Origin: Fagopyrum homotropicum
Lineage: Eukaryota; Streptophyta; Magnoliopsida; Caryophyllales; Polygonaceae
Assembly (NCBI GenBank): GCA_033239125.1
Contig: BSWB01000004.1
Location: forward strand, 30,687,501 to 30,751,500
Length of the DNA: 64,000 nt
Direction of reading: 5' to 3'
Each line of letters begins with the position of its first letter. Within the stretch, counting starts at the first letter, position 1. The notes below the pieces were generated by a model. It ran no database searches, was not told the origin of the DNA, and saw nothing but the letters and a program-made list of their open reading frames with translations. This document shows, in pieces, positions 22,543-33,880 of the stretch. The position numbers and the translations under genes were made by a program.

Positions 22543-25090
22543 CTAACCCGTCGGTACTGAGGTAGCGGCTAACTCCGCAAGGAACTCAGGGTAATTACGT
22601 CTAATACTCTCCTCTGTCTCCCAGGTAGCCTCATCAACTCCTCGTCTAGACCACTGAATCCTCAGCATCGGTATCTCCTTAGAACGCAGGCGCCTAATGC
22701 TACGCTCTAGGACGGCTACTGGATACTCCACAAAAGTGTGGTCTGGCTCAACTATCAGATCCTCATGACTGATGATGTGTCTAGGATCCGGTATGTACTC
22801 TCGCAACTGAGATACATGAAAGACTGGGTGTACTCCCTCTAATCTCGGTGGCAGTGCTAGTCGGTAAGCAACCTCTCCGACTCTCTCTACGATCTCAAAT
22901 GGGCCGACATACCGGGGACTCAGCTTCCCCTTAATGCCGAAACGTCTAACTCCTCTCGTAGGTGACACTCTCAACCACACCTGTGTACCTACTCTAAACT
23001 CCAAAGGTCGACGCCTTTTGTCGGCGTAGGACTTCTGACGACTCTGAGCTGCTAACATCCTCTCCCGGACTAAGGCAATCCGGGCGATGTCGTCCTGTAT
23101 CTGATCTGGTACTACTCCATCAGCCTTGTTAGGCTCATCCCAACATAGCGGTGTACGACATCTCCGCCCGTACAAAGCCTCATAAGGTGCCATCCCAATA
23201 GACGCGTGCCAACTATTATTATATAAAAACTCTACTAGTGGGAGGTGATCTGGCCATACCTGTCCCCAATCTAGCACACATGCTCGCAACGTACATGTCC
23301 TCTAAAGTCTGAATGGTCCTCTCGGACTGACCGTCCGTCTGTGGGTGGTAGGCAGTGGTAAAGTGGAGACTCGTCCCCAGAGCAGTATGTACTTGCTGCC
23401 AAAACCTCGAGGTAAAACGTCCATCCCTGTCGGAGACGATAGTCCTCGGTACTCCATGGAGTCTCACAATATGCCTGGTGAACTCCTCTGCTAGACGACT
23501 TACCGGCCACGTTTCCTTAATCGGAATGAAACGTGCGGTCTTCGTCAGACGGTCTACCACTACCCAAATGGCATCAAAACCTCTGCTGAGCCTCAATCCG
23601 GTAACAAAATCCATAGAAATATCTTCCCACTTCCAATGTGGTACTGGAAGTGGGTGGAGTTCTCCTCCGGATCTACGATGCTCAATCTTGACCTGCTGAC
23701 AGGTCGCACACTAGGCTACATATCGGGCCACATCAGGCTTCAAACCACCCAACCAGAAGGAACGTCTCACGTCCTTATACATCTTACTCGCTCCTGGATG
23801 TACGGAGTAAGGGGTAGCATGAGCCTCACCTAGTATCCTCTGTCTCAGCTCACTGTCTGATGGCACACAGACACGGTCCTATCGTCTCATCACTCCATCG
23901 GCACCGATACTGAACTGAGGTGCCTCATCTCGTGACATCCGGTCTCGGATCCGGGTCAAAGTTGGACAGGTCTCCTGCTTCTGTCGGATCTCACCCAACA
24001 GGTCAAGAAGTAACTCTAAGGTGGCTAACTGATGAGCTGTATCGGGGAACTGGATCTCTACCTCCAACCAAGCTAAGTCTCTCTGTAACTGTGGCTGTAC
24101 TGTCAACCGAGCTATCGCCTTCTCCTGAGGCGTCTTCCGACTCAAAGCGTCAGCAACTACATTCGCCTTTCTGGGGTGGTAAAGAATCTCAAGGTCGAAA
24201 TCCTTGATCAACTCTAGCCACCGCCTCTGGCGGTTATTCAACTCCCGCTGAGTGAATATGTATTTCAGACTCTTATGGTCTGTGAAGATCTGACAGGTCG
24301 CTCCATAGAGATAATGACGCCAGATCTTAAGAGCGTGCACTACTGCTGCTAACTCCAGATCGTGAGTGGGGTAGTTCTCTTCATACGTCTTCAGCTGTCG
24401 AGACGCATATGCTATAACCTTACCCCTCTGCATCAAGACACACCCCAAGCCCAGCTTGGATGCGTCACTGTACACTACAAAGTCCTCTGTACCCTCAGGT
24501 TGTGCTAAGATCGGAGCAGACGTCAACCTCCTCTTCAACTCCTCAAAACTCTGCTGACACGGCTCAGACCAGACGAAACGAGTAGTCTTCCTTAGGAGAG
24601 AAGTAAGTGGTCGGGCGATCAGGGAAAACCCTTCCACAAACCGACGGTAATACCCTGCCAATCCAAGGAAGCTGCGAACCTCCTTAACATTCTTCGGAGG
24701 TTGCCAAGAGGACACTGACTCAATCTTCGCCGGGTCGACCTTAATCCCCTCAGCAGTCACTACATGGCCTAGGAAAGCCACTTCTGACATCCAGAACTCA
24801 CACTTGGATAGCTTAGCATATAGCTGACTATCCTGTAGAATCTGTAACACTGTCCTCAAGTGTCCGGCATGCTCCTCTCGACTTCTAGAGTAAACTAAAA
24901 TGTCGTCAATGAAGACCACTACAAAGTGGTCTAAGAAGTCGATGAAAATCCCATTCATCAACTCCATAAATACTGCTGGCGCATTAGTGAGCCCGAATGG
25001 CATCACTACAAACTCATAGTGACCATACCTAGTCCGGAATGCTGTCTTAGGTATGTCCTGATCTCTTAACCTCAGCTCGTGATAACCCGA
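22543..25090 (-). pseudogene. pol: D pol, 3' part: RT, RNase H, integrase, chromodomain-like tail (broken)
   Basis: It starts in mid-RT at the junction with E (25090). Visible in order: RT palm with FVVMPFGLTNAP and the catalytic FIDD at 24902-24913; RNase H with YSDAS (about 24472-24458), DLE and TDHKS (about 24283-24269) and ADALSR; integrase zinc finger His-His-Cys-Cys at about 23850-23700; core Asp at about 23610, Asp in VSDRDG at 23429-23431 and Glu in TDGQSER at 23321-23323; a GKLSPRYVGPF segment; and a tail with DEATWE. Damage: TAG at 23879-23881 and 23711-23713 in frame, and a 4-bp insertion at 23290-23293 after the integrase core that shifts the frame. It ends at a stop at 22543. All catalytic residues I checked are still present. 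Confidence 0.93.
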
Positions 25091-26835
25091 TGTTCGCTCC
25101 AAACGGTGTGTGCAAGCTTTAAATTTATAACCCTAGACTTAAGCTTAAAACAAGGATGCGAACCCGCAGTGTACGGGTCAATCGTAGTAAAAGCAAGAAA
25201 ATTCCAGGGGTCGATCACAGGGACTCGGTGAAACAAAGTCAATAACGGTAAGCATCGTGAATACTAACCACAAAGAGCAATTAACACAATCAAAGATGAA
25301 TAAGAAGTCAAATAAGCAAACATGCAATTCTAGGGATTAGAGCATCTAGTTGTGGTTCCAACTCAAGATCTATAGATAAGCGGACAAAGCTGAGATTTTT
25401 GCGTGGGGAAGGTGTTACTAAAGTGGAGTAGATCACCGGGTAAGTCTCACTACACACTAATCCTAAACCGTAACTCCTATTACCGGGTAAGTCTCAAGGA
25501 ATCAAGATAAAGAACTATAAACTCAAACTAACACACCATCTAAGGGAATAGAATCAACCTTTACCGGGTAAGTCTCAGGCTAACTCACAAAGATGGGATG
25601 GAAGCACACTCAAATCCCAATAAAGGATGAACCTTTATTACCTACACTTATGATCGTTGGTACACAAACTAAGGAATTACCGGGTAAGTCTCATCCTAAG
25701 CTTGCTTTGAACCAGGAAAGGTGTAATAAGAATAGGATTTGGCAAACTCTAACACTTAACTCTCAGTTATGGATTAGATAAGTCACCTCGGTCAGCCAGT
25801 TTCCACCCCGGCCGAGATGTTCATCGACTGAACGAGATGCTTAGGGTTAAGGTCAAAGCCTCGAACTTTCACGGTCCTATTGGAATCTAAGATTATTCTA
25901 TCATTGTTTTTCCCACAACCTTCAGCCAATCACCCTAAAATCACACAAGGAAATTAGCCACTCATCATCATTATGAAAGTATTAAATATATGGGAAGAAG
26001 GTGAATATTTGAACAAGAAGAATTTAATGGAAAAAGACTTCAATAACTGAATCAAATATCACAACAAAGCGTTCCTTGGATAGCAATCCAACAAGACAAG
26101 ACAACAAGTAAGGGAATTGAAGACAATCTTACAAAAACCCTCCAAAAAGCTATAAAAGCTATAGACTTCAATCTTCCTTCAACCTTAAAAAAGGTTCTTC
26201 AAATCTCTCCCAACTAGAGTAGGCTGCTGCTGCTGCGTGCTATAAACCCTGATCAACGGTATAGCGTGATGTAGGAATTGTGGAAATCCAACCCTTTTTA
26301 TAGGAAAATAACCCTCCAAAGATAATAAATCTTAGAAAGATCTTTTCCCATAAAAATAGGTAAATTATATGATTCTGCATATCTCCTTCCTTCCAGGAGC
26401 CAAGCCCAAAAATATAAGATCACTTTCCAATTTTAAAAGATATCAGCCAAGAATAAAATATTATCGCCGCGTCCTAGGTGTTCGCCTCGGTCGAGTCGGC
26501 GTCTCTGGGTCACCTCGGTCGAGATGAATCTTTGGTCAACCGAGGTGAGTCATAACTGAATGTGAAATCTCTCAAAACTGGTCCAAAGTGAATCTTTAAT
26601 CCATGACTATGCTCCCTGGATGTAGCTCCAAATGACTCATGACTCCTTTTGCTCCTTTTTGATGCGAAACGTGCCATTTTACCTACGATTACAACAAAAC
26701 TAGGTGTAGATCTCGATTCTCGCAAAGGTAGATGAAATGGTAGTAAAATCACATAATATACATACAAACATGCAGGTTATGAAAGATAAAACGTCCAAAC
26801 AAACCCCAAAATATAGACTATAATTCATGCTATCA
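25091..26835 (-). repeat. Element E 3' LTR, 1745 bp
   Basis: Ends are TGTTCGCTCC and GCTATCA. It holds four copies of the 15-mer ACCGGGTAAGTCTCA on the plus strand (25435, 25482, 25563, 25679) and several copies of the CCTCGGTCGAG-type motif (25784, 25804, 26484, 26511, 26536). Small ORFs occur identically in the other LTR and show no domain. Confidence 0.94.
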
Positions 26836-26874
26836 AAATACCCCATACTTAGCCCTTGCTTGTCCCCAAGCAAG
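26836..26874 (-). promoter_or_regulatory. Element E 3' polypurine tract with upstream stem-loop
   Basis: In sense: CTTGCTTGGGGACAAGCAAG (26855-26874, perfect 8-bp stem with a GGGA loop), then AGTATGGGGTATTT directly before the 3' LTR start TGATAGC. Confidence 0.85.
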
Positions 26875-28155
26875 TTCCTCATATAGAAATCAAGATAGAA
26901 TGGATTATAAGTCATAAAAATCAATGAAAAAGTCTTTCAAAAACATTTTATGGTGTGCAACTATCATAGATCACTCTAAGAGAATACTTCATGGAATTTA
27001 AAAACTCAATATGCTCAAAACATTTTATAAATATAGGAAAGTTGTTCATCTTTGCATAAAATCATAGAATGCATAATAAATCATATTTATCAAAATTTAA
27101 TCATGTATAATCCAGTTTAAACCACTAAGTCAATCAACAAGCTCAAGGTCTCAAGGGCTTCCCAAAAGAAAAGTCAAGAAACGTGTAGGGTAGGGATGTG
27201 TGTAAGGTAATGTGGTGCTAGAATCCGGGAAAAGGATGAACTTCACTTTCACTTTGACTTGCAACATCTTCCACCAATAAGCTTTGCTTATTTCACACTT
27301 TTTCTTTTTTTACTGGACAGAGGTGCACAATAACCGAAGCCTAGGAAATCTGCAATCATCAATTTCTCGAGATGCATCAAACCCTTGATGCACATACCAT
27401 GACCCGTTAGGAATATCGCTCAATCCGACTTTGCAAGACACAAACACCCGGCTATGTGAATGGTGCCGAGTTACTCATCTTCATGATTGACTTCCCCAAA
27501 CCTAAAATTGCTTTCTAACACTTTCACTTCCAGCCACTTCTCAACTTCACTTCACTTGCTTTCACCACTTCGCTTGCTTCCAAATTCCCGGATAGGTAAA
27601 GGGAGGCAAAATGTATATGAGGGGCTAAGCATGATTAAGAAGAAGAAGAGGAAGAGAATGAATTGCCTTGGTCTTTCCATGAAGAAAGTGAGAGAACTTA
27701 ACCTGCGGTGTCAACCTTCAAATTCAACATAATTTGGATAAAAACAAAGTATTAAACATGCTAATGGTTTCAAACAAAGCATTTAGCAACTTAAACATAT
27801 TATAAAACCTTTCAAACACATAAAGGATTCAAAACCAGTCAGTAAACAAGATCTTCACTGAGATCATATCCAGATAAGTAACACAAAATCGTTTTCGAGA
27901 ACTCTCAGTTAACACACCTCGGTCGAGGTGTTCTTGGTTCAACCGAGGTGAAACGCCTCGTTCGGCCAGAACTCCACCGGTCGAGGTCAAAATTTTTTTT
28001 TTAAATCCAGTTTTTTTTTTCAGTTTCAATGTTTTTCTCAATCAAATAACCTGTAAGTATGCATGTAATATCAGATAATCATATAAATGCAGCAGTGAAG
28101 CATAAATATAAATATCTGGTCAATAGAGTCATACATCAAAGTCAAATAATACATC
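26875..28155 (-). other. Element E non-coding 3' region
   Basis: No credible ORF in 1.3 kb. It contains copies of the E palindromic motif at 27915-27930 (CACCTCGGTCGAGGTG), about 27938-27950 and about 27974-27988, and T-runs at about 27989-28020. I recognise no other feature. Confidence 0.7.
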
Positions 28156-28186
28156 AAATACCCCATACTTGGGACACACTGTCCCA
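28156..28186 (-). promoter_or_regulatory. Second, internal polypurine-like tract with its own stem-loop in E
   Basis: AAATACCCCATACTT at 28156-28170 is identical to 26836-26850, so in sense AAGTATGGGGTATTT occurs twice. Immediately upstream in sense is TGGGACA-GTG-TGTCCCA (28170-28186), a perfect 7-bp stem. The stem-loop-then-purine layout copies that of the 3' tract but with a different stem sequence. Confidence 0.6.
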
Positions 28187-28556
28187 GTGGGTCATAATAA
28201 GTCTAAAGACAGGATACTCACCGAACATAGCTAAACTGCATGAAGAAGTAAGAAACAGCTCCCAGATAAGACCATCTCGGTTGGCGAAGCACATCTCGGT
28301 CGAGGTGTTCTGACAGTACCCGAGATGTATCTCAGTAAAGCTCGTTTCCTCAACTTCTCAAAATTTTGTTCTTCCAGTGTAGCTCCTGAACTGTGATCCT
28401 TCCTTTTGGAATACCTGGTTTTTGTCTAGAGGAAAACAAAAACAAAGCAACTATCTAAACTAAACTAGAAAAGGGAAAAGAAAGCAATACCTTGGGTTGC
28501 CTCCCAAGAAGCGCTTGGTTTAAGGTCGCTAGCTGGACCATACGGCATGGGATTAC
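28187..28556 (-). other. Spacer between E's ORF and internal polypurine-like tract
   Basis: No gene seen. It contains palindromic motif copies at about 28273 and 28292-28307 (CATCTCGGTCGAGGTG). Confidence 0.6.
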
Positions 28557-29633
28557 TCAATGCACTTCGAATGTTGTGGAGTGCTCATCACATCCGTAAA
28601 AATCTTCCAAGAAGGTTCCGGTTCCTAACTTAACCGGCAAATGGTAAGATCTTCCACGTACAAGCTTGTACGGTTTGATTCTCACCGGAATTCGTCTAGA
28701 CTTCCTGCACTTCAATGGGACATTCCTCGTGTCCCATCCTTTCCTTGATCGAGAAAACAGTTTCTCGAGAATTATAGCAGCTTCCCCATCTATAGCTTGG
28801 GGATGGTACAGGGTCCTGAGCATGCGAGGGACCCCATACTTGAACAAAAGACTCTTCATCGCCTTAGCGGTGTAGTGCTTGCCAACTCCACTCCTCATGA
28901 TCCGAGGAGCTTCTTCTTCCAACAATTTCAAGGAAGACTTTATCTTGATCTTTGGAGGTTCTTTCGGAAGAGACCTCCAACTCTCCGGTGCTTTCCTGAA
29001 AAATTCAGAAATTTTAATAGGGATTTCGAATGGAGTAAGAGAACTTACCTTGTAAAGTTCTCCAAAGCTCGGATCAGGTTTCATGTTAGGTTGATAACCA
29101 ACACATGAAATCTCTCTCAACTCAGTTGATCTTTCTTCCACCTTGGTCACAATCTCAGTAATTGGACCAAGGTTCTCTGCATCTTCTGCTTCCAGTTTTG
29201 CAGATTCTTCCATCTCGGCCGAGATCTCTTCCACTTCGACCGAGGTCTCAACAGTCAGATCGAGACCTTCCATATCCTCCTCTTCCTCAGAAGTTTCAGG
29301 AGAAATTTTGGGTTCGACTTGGGGGATGCTTGGAACGTGCAACACTTCCTTATGCTCCTCTTGCGGCTTAGCATAGGATAGGGTGCTTTCCTTGAGCTCC
29401 TCCATCTTCTTCATCAACTTCTCCAATCTTGATTCAAGAGAATCTTCCGGAGGTTGCTCACAAATCTTCTTAGGGACATTCAGTTCATCCCACTTCACAA
29501 GTTCACGCTGAATGGCCTCTTCTCTTTCCCATTCATCGCTGAACCAATAGAAGGAGTACTTCTCCTCCAAGTATTCATAATGGTCCGCCCTAGCACTTTG
29601 CCTTGCTATCCAGGCTGGATCAAGTGTAGTCAT
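28557..29633 (-). CDS. Element E ORF, 358 codons: acidic protein ending in an eroded integrase
   Basis: The frame is open upstream to 29654, but the first ATG is at 29633-29631 (MTTLDPAW); it begins about 100 bp after the primer site. The N-terminal third is acidic and Trp/Tyr-rich (EYLEEKYSFYWFSDEWE), followed by a Lys/Glu-rich helix-like part and a very acidic middle (EEEEDMEGLDL). The last third resembles the integrase core and later region of Athila-like pol: KYGV, YHPQ, then ILEKLFSRSRKGW and YHLPVKL. The core looks inactive: the stretch before KYGV reads SGVGKHY where SDxGxHF is usual, so the second catalytic Asp is missing, and about six residues around the catalytic Glu after YHPQ are deleted. 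The frame is nevertheless uninterrupted. Function unknown; it could be a structural or accessory protein or a recent relic. Confidence 0.65.
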   Translation of the reverse strand: MTTLDPAWIARQSARADHYEYLEEKYSFYWFSDEWEREEAIQRELVKWDELNVPKKICEQPPEDSLESRLEKLMKKMEELKESTLSYAKPQEEHKEVLHVPSIPQVEPKISPETSEEEEDMEGLDLTVETSVEVEEISAEMEESAKLEAEDAENLGPITEIVTKVEERSTELREISCVGYQPNMKPDPSFGELYKVSSLTPFEIPIKISEFFRKAPESWRSLPKEPPKIKIKSSLKLLEEEAPRIMRSGVGKHYTAKAMKSLLFKYGVPRMLRTLYHPQAIDGEAAIILEKLFSRSRKGWDTRNVPLKCRKSRRIPVRIKPYKLVRGRSYHLPVKLGTGTFLEDFYGCDEHSTTFEVH

Positions 29634-29733
29634 CGGAAATCCTGAAAAATACAAAACTCATAGAAAGAGTAGTTAGTAGCAACAGGGGCAAGTGCCCCGA
29701 AAGCAAACCGCAACTGGCTCGGTCTAGACCAAG

Positions 29734-29751
29734 TCCCCGGCAACGGCGCCA
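29734..29751 (-). other. Primer-binding site of element E (tRNA-Asp type)
   Basis: The sense strand reads TGGCGCCGTTGCCGGGGA, 18 bases complementary to the 3' end of plant tRNA-Asp as I know it, seven bases after the 5' LTR. Confidence 0.88.
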
Positions 29752-29758
29752 AAAAACT

Positions 29759-31502
29759 TGTTCACTCCAAACGGTGTGTGCAAGCTTTAAATTTATAACC
29801 CTAGACTTAAGCTTAAAACAAGGATGCGAACCCGCAGTGTACGGGTCAATCGTAGTAAAAGCAAGAAAATTCTAGGGGTCGATCACAGGGACTCGGTGAA
29901 ACAAAGTCAATAACGGTAAGCTTCGTGAATACTAACCACAAAGAGCAATTAACACAATCAAAGATGAATAAGAAGTCAAATAAGCAAACATGCAATTCTA
30001 GGGATTAGAGCATCTAGTTGTGGTTCCAACTCAAGATCTATAGATAAGCGGACAAAGCTGAGATTTTTGCGTGGGGAAGGTGTTACTAAAGTGGAGTAGA
30101 TCACCGGGTAAGTCTCACTACACACTAATCCTAAACCGTAACTCCTATTACCGGGTAAGTCTCAAGGAATCAAGATAAAGAACTATAACCTCAAACTAAC
30201 ACACCATCTAAGGGAATAGAATCAACCTTTACCGGGTAAGTCTCAGGCTAACTCACAAAGATGGGATGGAAGCACACTCAAATCCCAATAAAGGATGAAC
30301 CTTTATTACCTACACTTATGATCGTTGGTACACAAACTAAGGAATTACCGGGTAAGTCTCATCCTAAGCTTGCTTTGAACCAGGAAAGGTGTAATAAGAA
30401 TAGGATTTGGCAAACTCTAACACTTAACTCTCAGTTATGGATCAGATAAGTCACCTCGGTCAGCCAGTTTCCACCCCGGCCGAGATGTTCATCGACTGAA
30501 CGAGATGCTTAGGGTTAAGGTCAAAGACTCGAACTTTCAGGGTCCTACTGGAATCTAAGATTATTCTATCATTGTTTTTCCCACAACCTTCAGCCAATCA
30601 CCCTAGAATCACACAAGGAAATTAGCCACTCATCATCATTATGAAAGTATTAAATATATGGGAAGAAGGTGAATATTTGAACAAAAAGAATTTAATGAAA
30701 AAGACTTCAATAACTGAATCAAATATCACAACAAAGTGTTCCTTGGATAGCAATCCAACAAGACAAGACAACAAGTGAGGGAATTGAAGACAATCTTACA
30801 AAAACCCTCCAAAAAGCTATAAAAGCTATAGACTTCAATCTTCCTTCAACCTTCAAAAAGGTTCTTCAAATCTCTCCCAACTGGAGTAGGCTGCTGCTGC
30901 TGCGTGCTATAAACCCTGATCGACGGTATAGCGTGATGTCGGAATTGTGGAAATCCAACCCTTTTTATAGGAAAATAACCCTCCAAAGATAATAAATCTT
31001 AGAAAGATCTTTTCCCATAAAAATAGGTAAATTATATGATTCTGCATATCTCCTTCCTTCCAGGAGCCAAGCCCAAAAATATAAGATCACTTTCCAATTT
31101 TAAAAGATCTCAGCCAAGAATAAAATATTCTCGCCGCGTCCTAGGTGTTCGCCTCGGTCGAGTCGGCGTCTCTGGGTCACCTCGGTCGAGATGAATCTTT
31201 GGTCAACCGAGGTGAGTCATAACTGAATGTGAAATCTCTCAAAACTGGTCCAAACTGAATCTTTAATCCATGACTATGCTCCCTGGATGTAGCTCCAAAT
31301 GACTCATGACTCCTTTTGCTCCTTTTTGATGCGAAACGTGCCATTTTACCTACGATTACAATAAAACTAGGTGTAGACCTCGATTCTCGCAAAGGTAGAT
31401 GAAATGGTAGTAAAATCACATAATATACATACAAACATGCAGGTTATGAAAGATAAAACGTCCAAACAAACCCCAAAATATAGACTATAATTCATGCTAT
31501 CA
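29759..31502 (-). repeat. Element E 5' LTR, 1744 bp
   Basis: Nearly identical to 25091-26835, with the same four 15-mers (30103, 30150, 30231, 30347) and palindromic motif copies (30452, 30472, 31151, 31178, 31204). It ends at 31502, next to the right TSD copy. Confidence 0.94.
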
Positions 31503-33880
31503 CCCGACCTCAAATCTATCCTCGAGAACACTGACGCTCCATGTAGCTGGTCCAGCAGATCATCTATGCGATGCAGTGGATACTTATTCTTGATGGTGAC
31601 CCTGTTCAACTCCCTGTAGTCGATACACAGTCTCATCGATCCATCCTTCTTCCTCACAAACAATACTGGTGCGCCCCAGGGAGAAACACTAGGGCGTATG
31701 AAGCCCTTCTCTGCTAACTCCTCTAACTGCTTCTTCAACTCAAGCAGCTCTATCGGGGCCATGCGGTACGGGGCCTTCGAGATCGGTCTCGTGCCCGGCT
31801 CTAACTCGATGCCAAAATCAACACTCCTCTGTGGAGGTAGCCCAGGTAAGTCGTCACTGAATACCCCTACAAACTCGCAGGCAACTGGTATCTCCTCTAC
31901 TGTCAGGCTCTTGCGCTCCTTCATGGCATAACACCAGAAGGCCTCGCAACCCTGTGCTATCAATTTGGCTGCTCTCACTGCGCTGATAACTGTGCCGGAC
32001 TTTCCGAGGTCCCAACCTCGGAATATCACTCTGTGACCCTCCTCCGTGGCGACAGTCACAGTCCTCCTACCAATATCCAAGACTGCTCCATGCCTAGTCA
32101 TCCAATCCATCCCCAATATCACGTCCTCATGGGCTAAGGGCATAACTAGAAAATCTACTAACCAAATCCGGCCTCCCAGGTGAATAGGGCAGTCATAAAT
32201 CTCTCGAGATCCTCTAACCTTACCCCCGTCTAGTAACCCAACCACAAAAGGTACACCCTCTACTATAGCTAAGGACAACCTATCTACACATGCATCTGAT
32301 ATAAATGAGTGCGTAGCACCCGTATCAAATAAAACTCTCACAAGTAAGTCATGGATCCAAATAGTACCTGTGGTCGCAGGTGCTGCAGGCTGCTCAGTGT
32401 TCCTCAGCTCGAACACTCTCAATGGTCCTCCTCTAGTGTCAGTGGTGCTACCACGTCCCCTGCCACGACCTGATCCCTGTACAGTACTGTATGAAGCAGG
32501 ATGTCCTGGAGCCCGGTACTGCTGCTGCTGACTCGGAGCTCGGTACTGAGGGGGTCTCTGTACACTCTTCTCAGCACCTGCAGGAGAAGATCCCTGCTGA
32601 GAAGGAGCCTTGCCCTGACGGCAGAAAGTAGCTCTGTGTCCCGGCTTCCCACAAGTGAAGCAAGTGATAGGTGGTTTCGGGCTATCCGTCTTAATGTGAT
32701 CACGGCCACCACAGTTAAAGCACTGTCGATCTCCACCGGGAGTCCGAACTGTAGAGTGGTAGCTGGACCTCCCCTGAGTCTGTCCTCGACCATAACCTGC
32801 TACTGCTGCACTGCTACCAGCATGTCCTGTCCTCTGCCGCTTATCCGGCCCACTAGACTGAGCTACTTTCCTAGAAGCTGGCATATCTCTCTCATAAGCA
32901 GAGGCCCTATCTTGATAATCAGACAAGGTCTCACAGCGGAATCCAGCCAGGTAGGATCGGGTACTCTCTCTCAACCTCCTGGAGAAAAGGTAAACATGCT
33001 GCTCTTCTGGAGGTGCAGATGGTCCAAGTAAGGTCAATTCCTTCTGAAATTTCTTTATAGCTGCAGCAATCGGAATATCTTCAAATCCCGCCTCAATGAA
33101 ATCCTGGAATCTCTCTCTCCTCAGCGAAACTGGACAATACCTGTCTCTAACAATGTTCCTCATCTGCTCCCAGCTGGTGACTCGGCCACGAATGGTACGC
33201 CACCATGAATGAGCATCATCTGTGAAACAGGTCTGTATCAAATCTACCTGTCGATCCTCAGGGCAACGTATTGCCTCCAAAGCAGTCTCAATCTTCCCTA
33301 TCCAGTGCTCCACCTCTAGCCCTATCTCTCCGCTGAATGAGGGGACCTTCTGAGAGTTGAAAGCCTTCAACCACTCATCCGGTCACGGTGCTCTGGACCC
33401 AGTAGGTGCTCTATCAGCATCAGCCCTCCTCTCAGATACAGCCGGCACCTGAGACACTCCCTGTGTCACCTGGGCTGACCTAGCCGGTACCACCGGTGGT
33501 ACCTGAGTAAGCCTCTCAACTCTGGCAGCTTCCTCCCTGCGCTCAACATAGACTCTTAACTCCCTATACTCAGATGCTCCAATTGAAACACGTCCTAACT
33601 CAGTGGAACGTGCTCCTTGCGCTCCAGACCTAGCAGCGGTCTCCGGCCTAACCTCGGGGCCTACACTTTCGGCTACCTCTTCCACAGCAGCCTCTGGTAT
33701 GCTGGCTGCAGGTGGGTCCTCTTGAGGAACTCGTCCTGGGCCTTTCCCTAGTGGAGGTCTACCCCCACGACCACGCCCTCTAACAGCAGGGGTGCTATCA
33801 GCTCGATCCTATCTGACAGGGGGAAGGGGGGGACGACCCCTACCTCGGCCAGTCACTTGTGCAGCCCTAGTACGTGCCAT
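31503..33880 (-). pseudogene. gag-pol: D gag, protease and N-terminal RT (broken)
   Basis: The start is ATG at 33880-33878, 264 nt after the 5' LTR, opening MARTRAAQVTGRGRG. In-frame stops are TAG at 33809-33811 and TGA at 33383-33385; the frame between and after them is the same. Then come the gag core (DDAHSWW, about 33220; RDRYCP), two zinc knuckles, protease DTGATHSF (about 32308-32330) and the RT fingers (WGAPVLFVRKKDGSMRLCIDYRELN). It is cut by E after the residues RSG of RT. The second knuckle is intact (CFTCGKPGHRATFC). The first, CFNCGGRDHIKTDS, has Ser where the fourth zinc ligand Cys is expected. The rest of RT resumes at 25090. Confidence 0.93.

Larger units (their letters stand above)
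25091..31502 (-). mobile_element. Element E: non-autonomous LTR retrotransposon with tRNA-Asp primer site, inserted in D's RT
   Basis: The TSD is CCCGA at 25086-25090 and 31503-31507. LTRs are 25091-26835 (3') and 29759-31502 (5'), 1745 and 1744 bp, starting TGTTC and ending GCTATCA, nearly identical. In sense (minus): 5' LTR, primer site matching tRNA-Asp, one ORF, non-coding stretch with a second polypurine-like tract, 3' polypurine tract, 3' LTR. The primer type and an eroded integrase in its ORF suggest descent from the Athila-like, chromodomain-free branch of Ty3/gypsy (inference). It lacks protease, RT and RNase H, so it must be moved by another element's enzymes. Confidence 0.93.
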
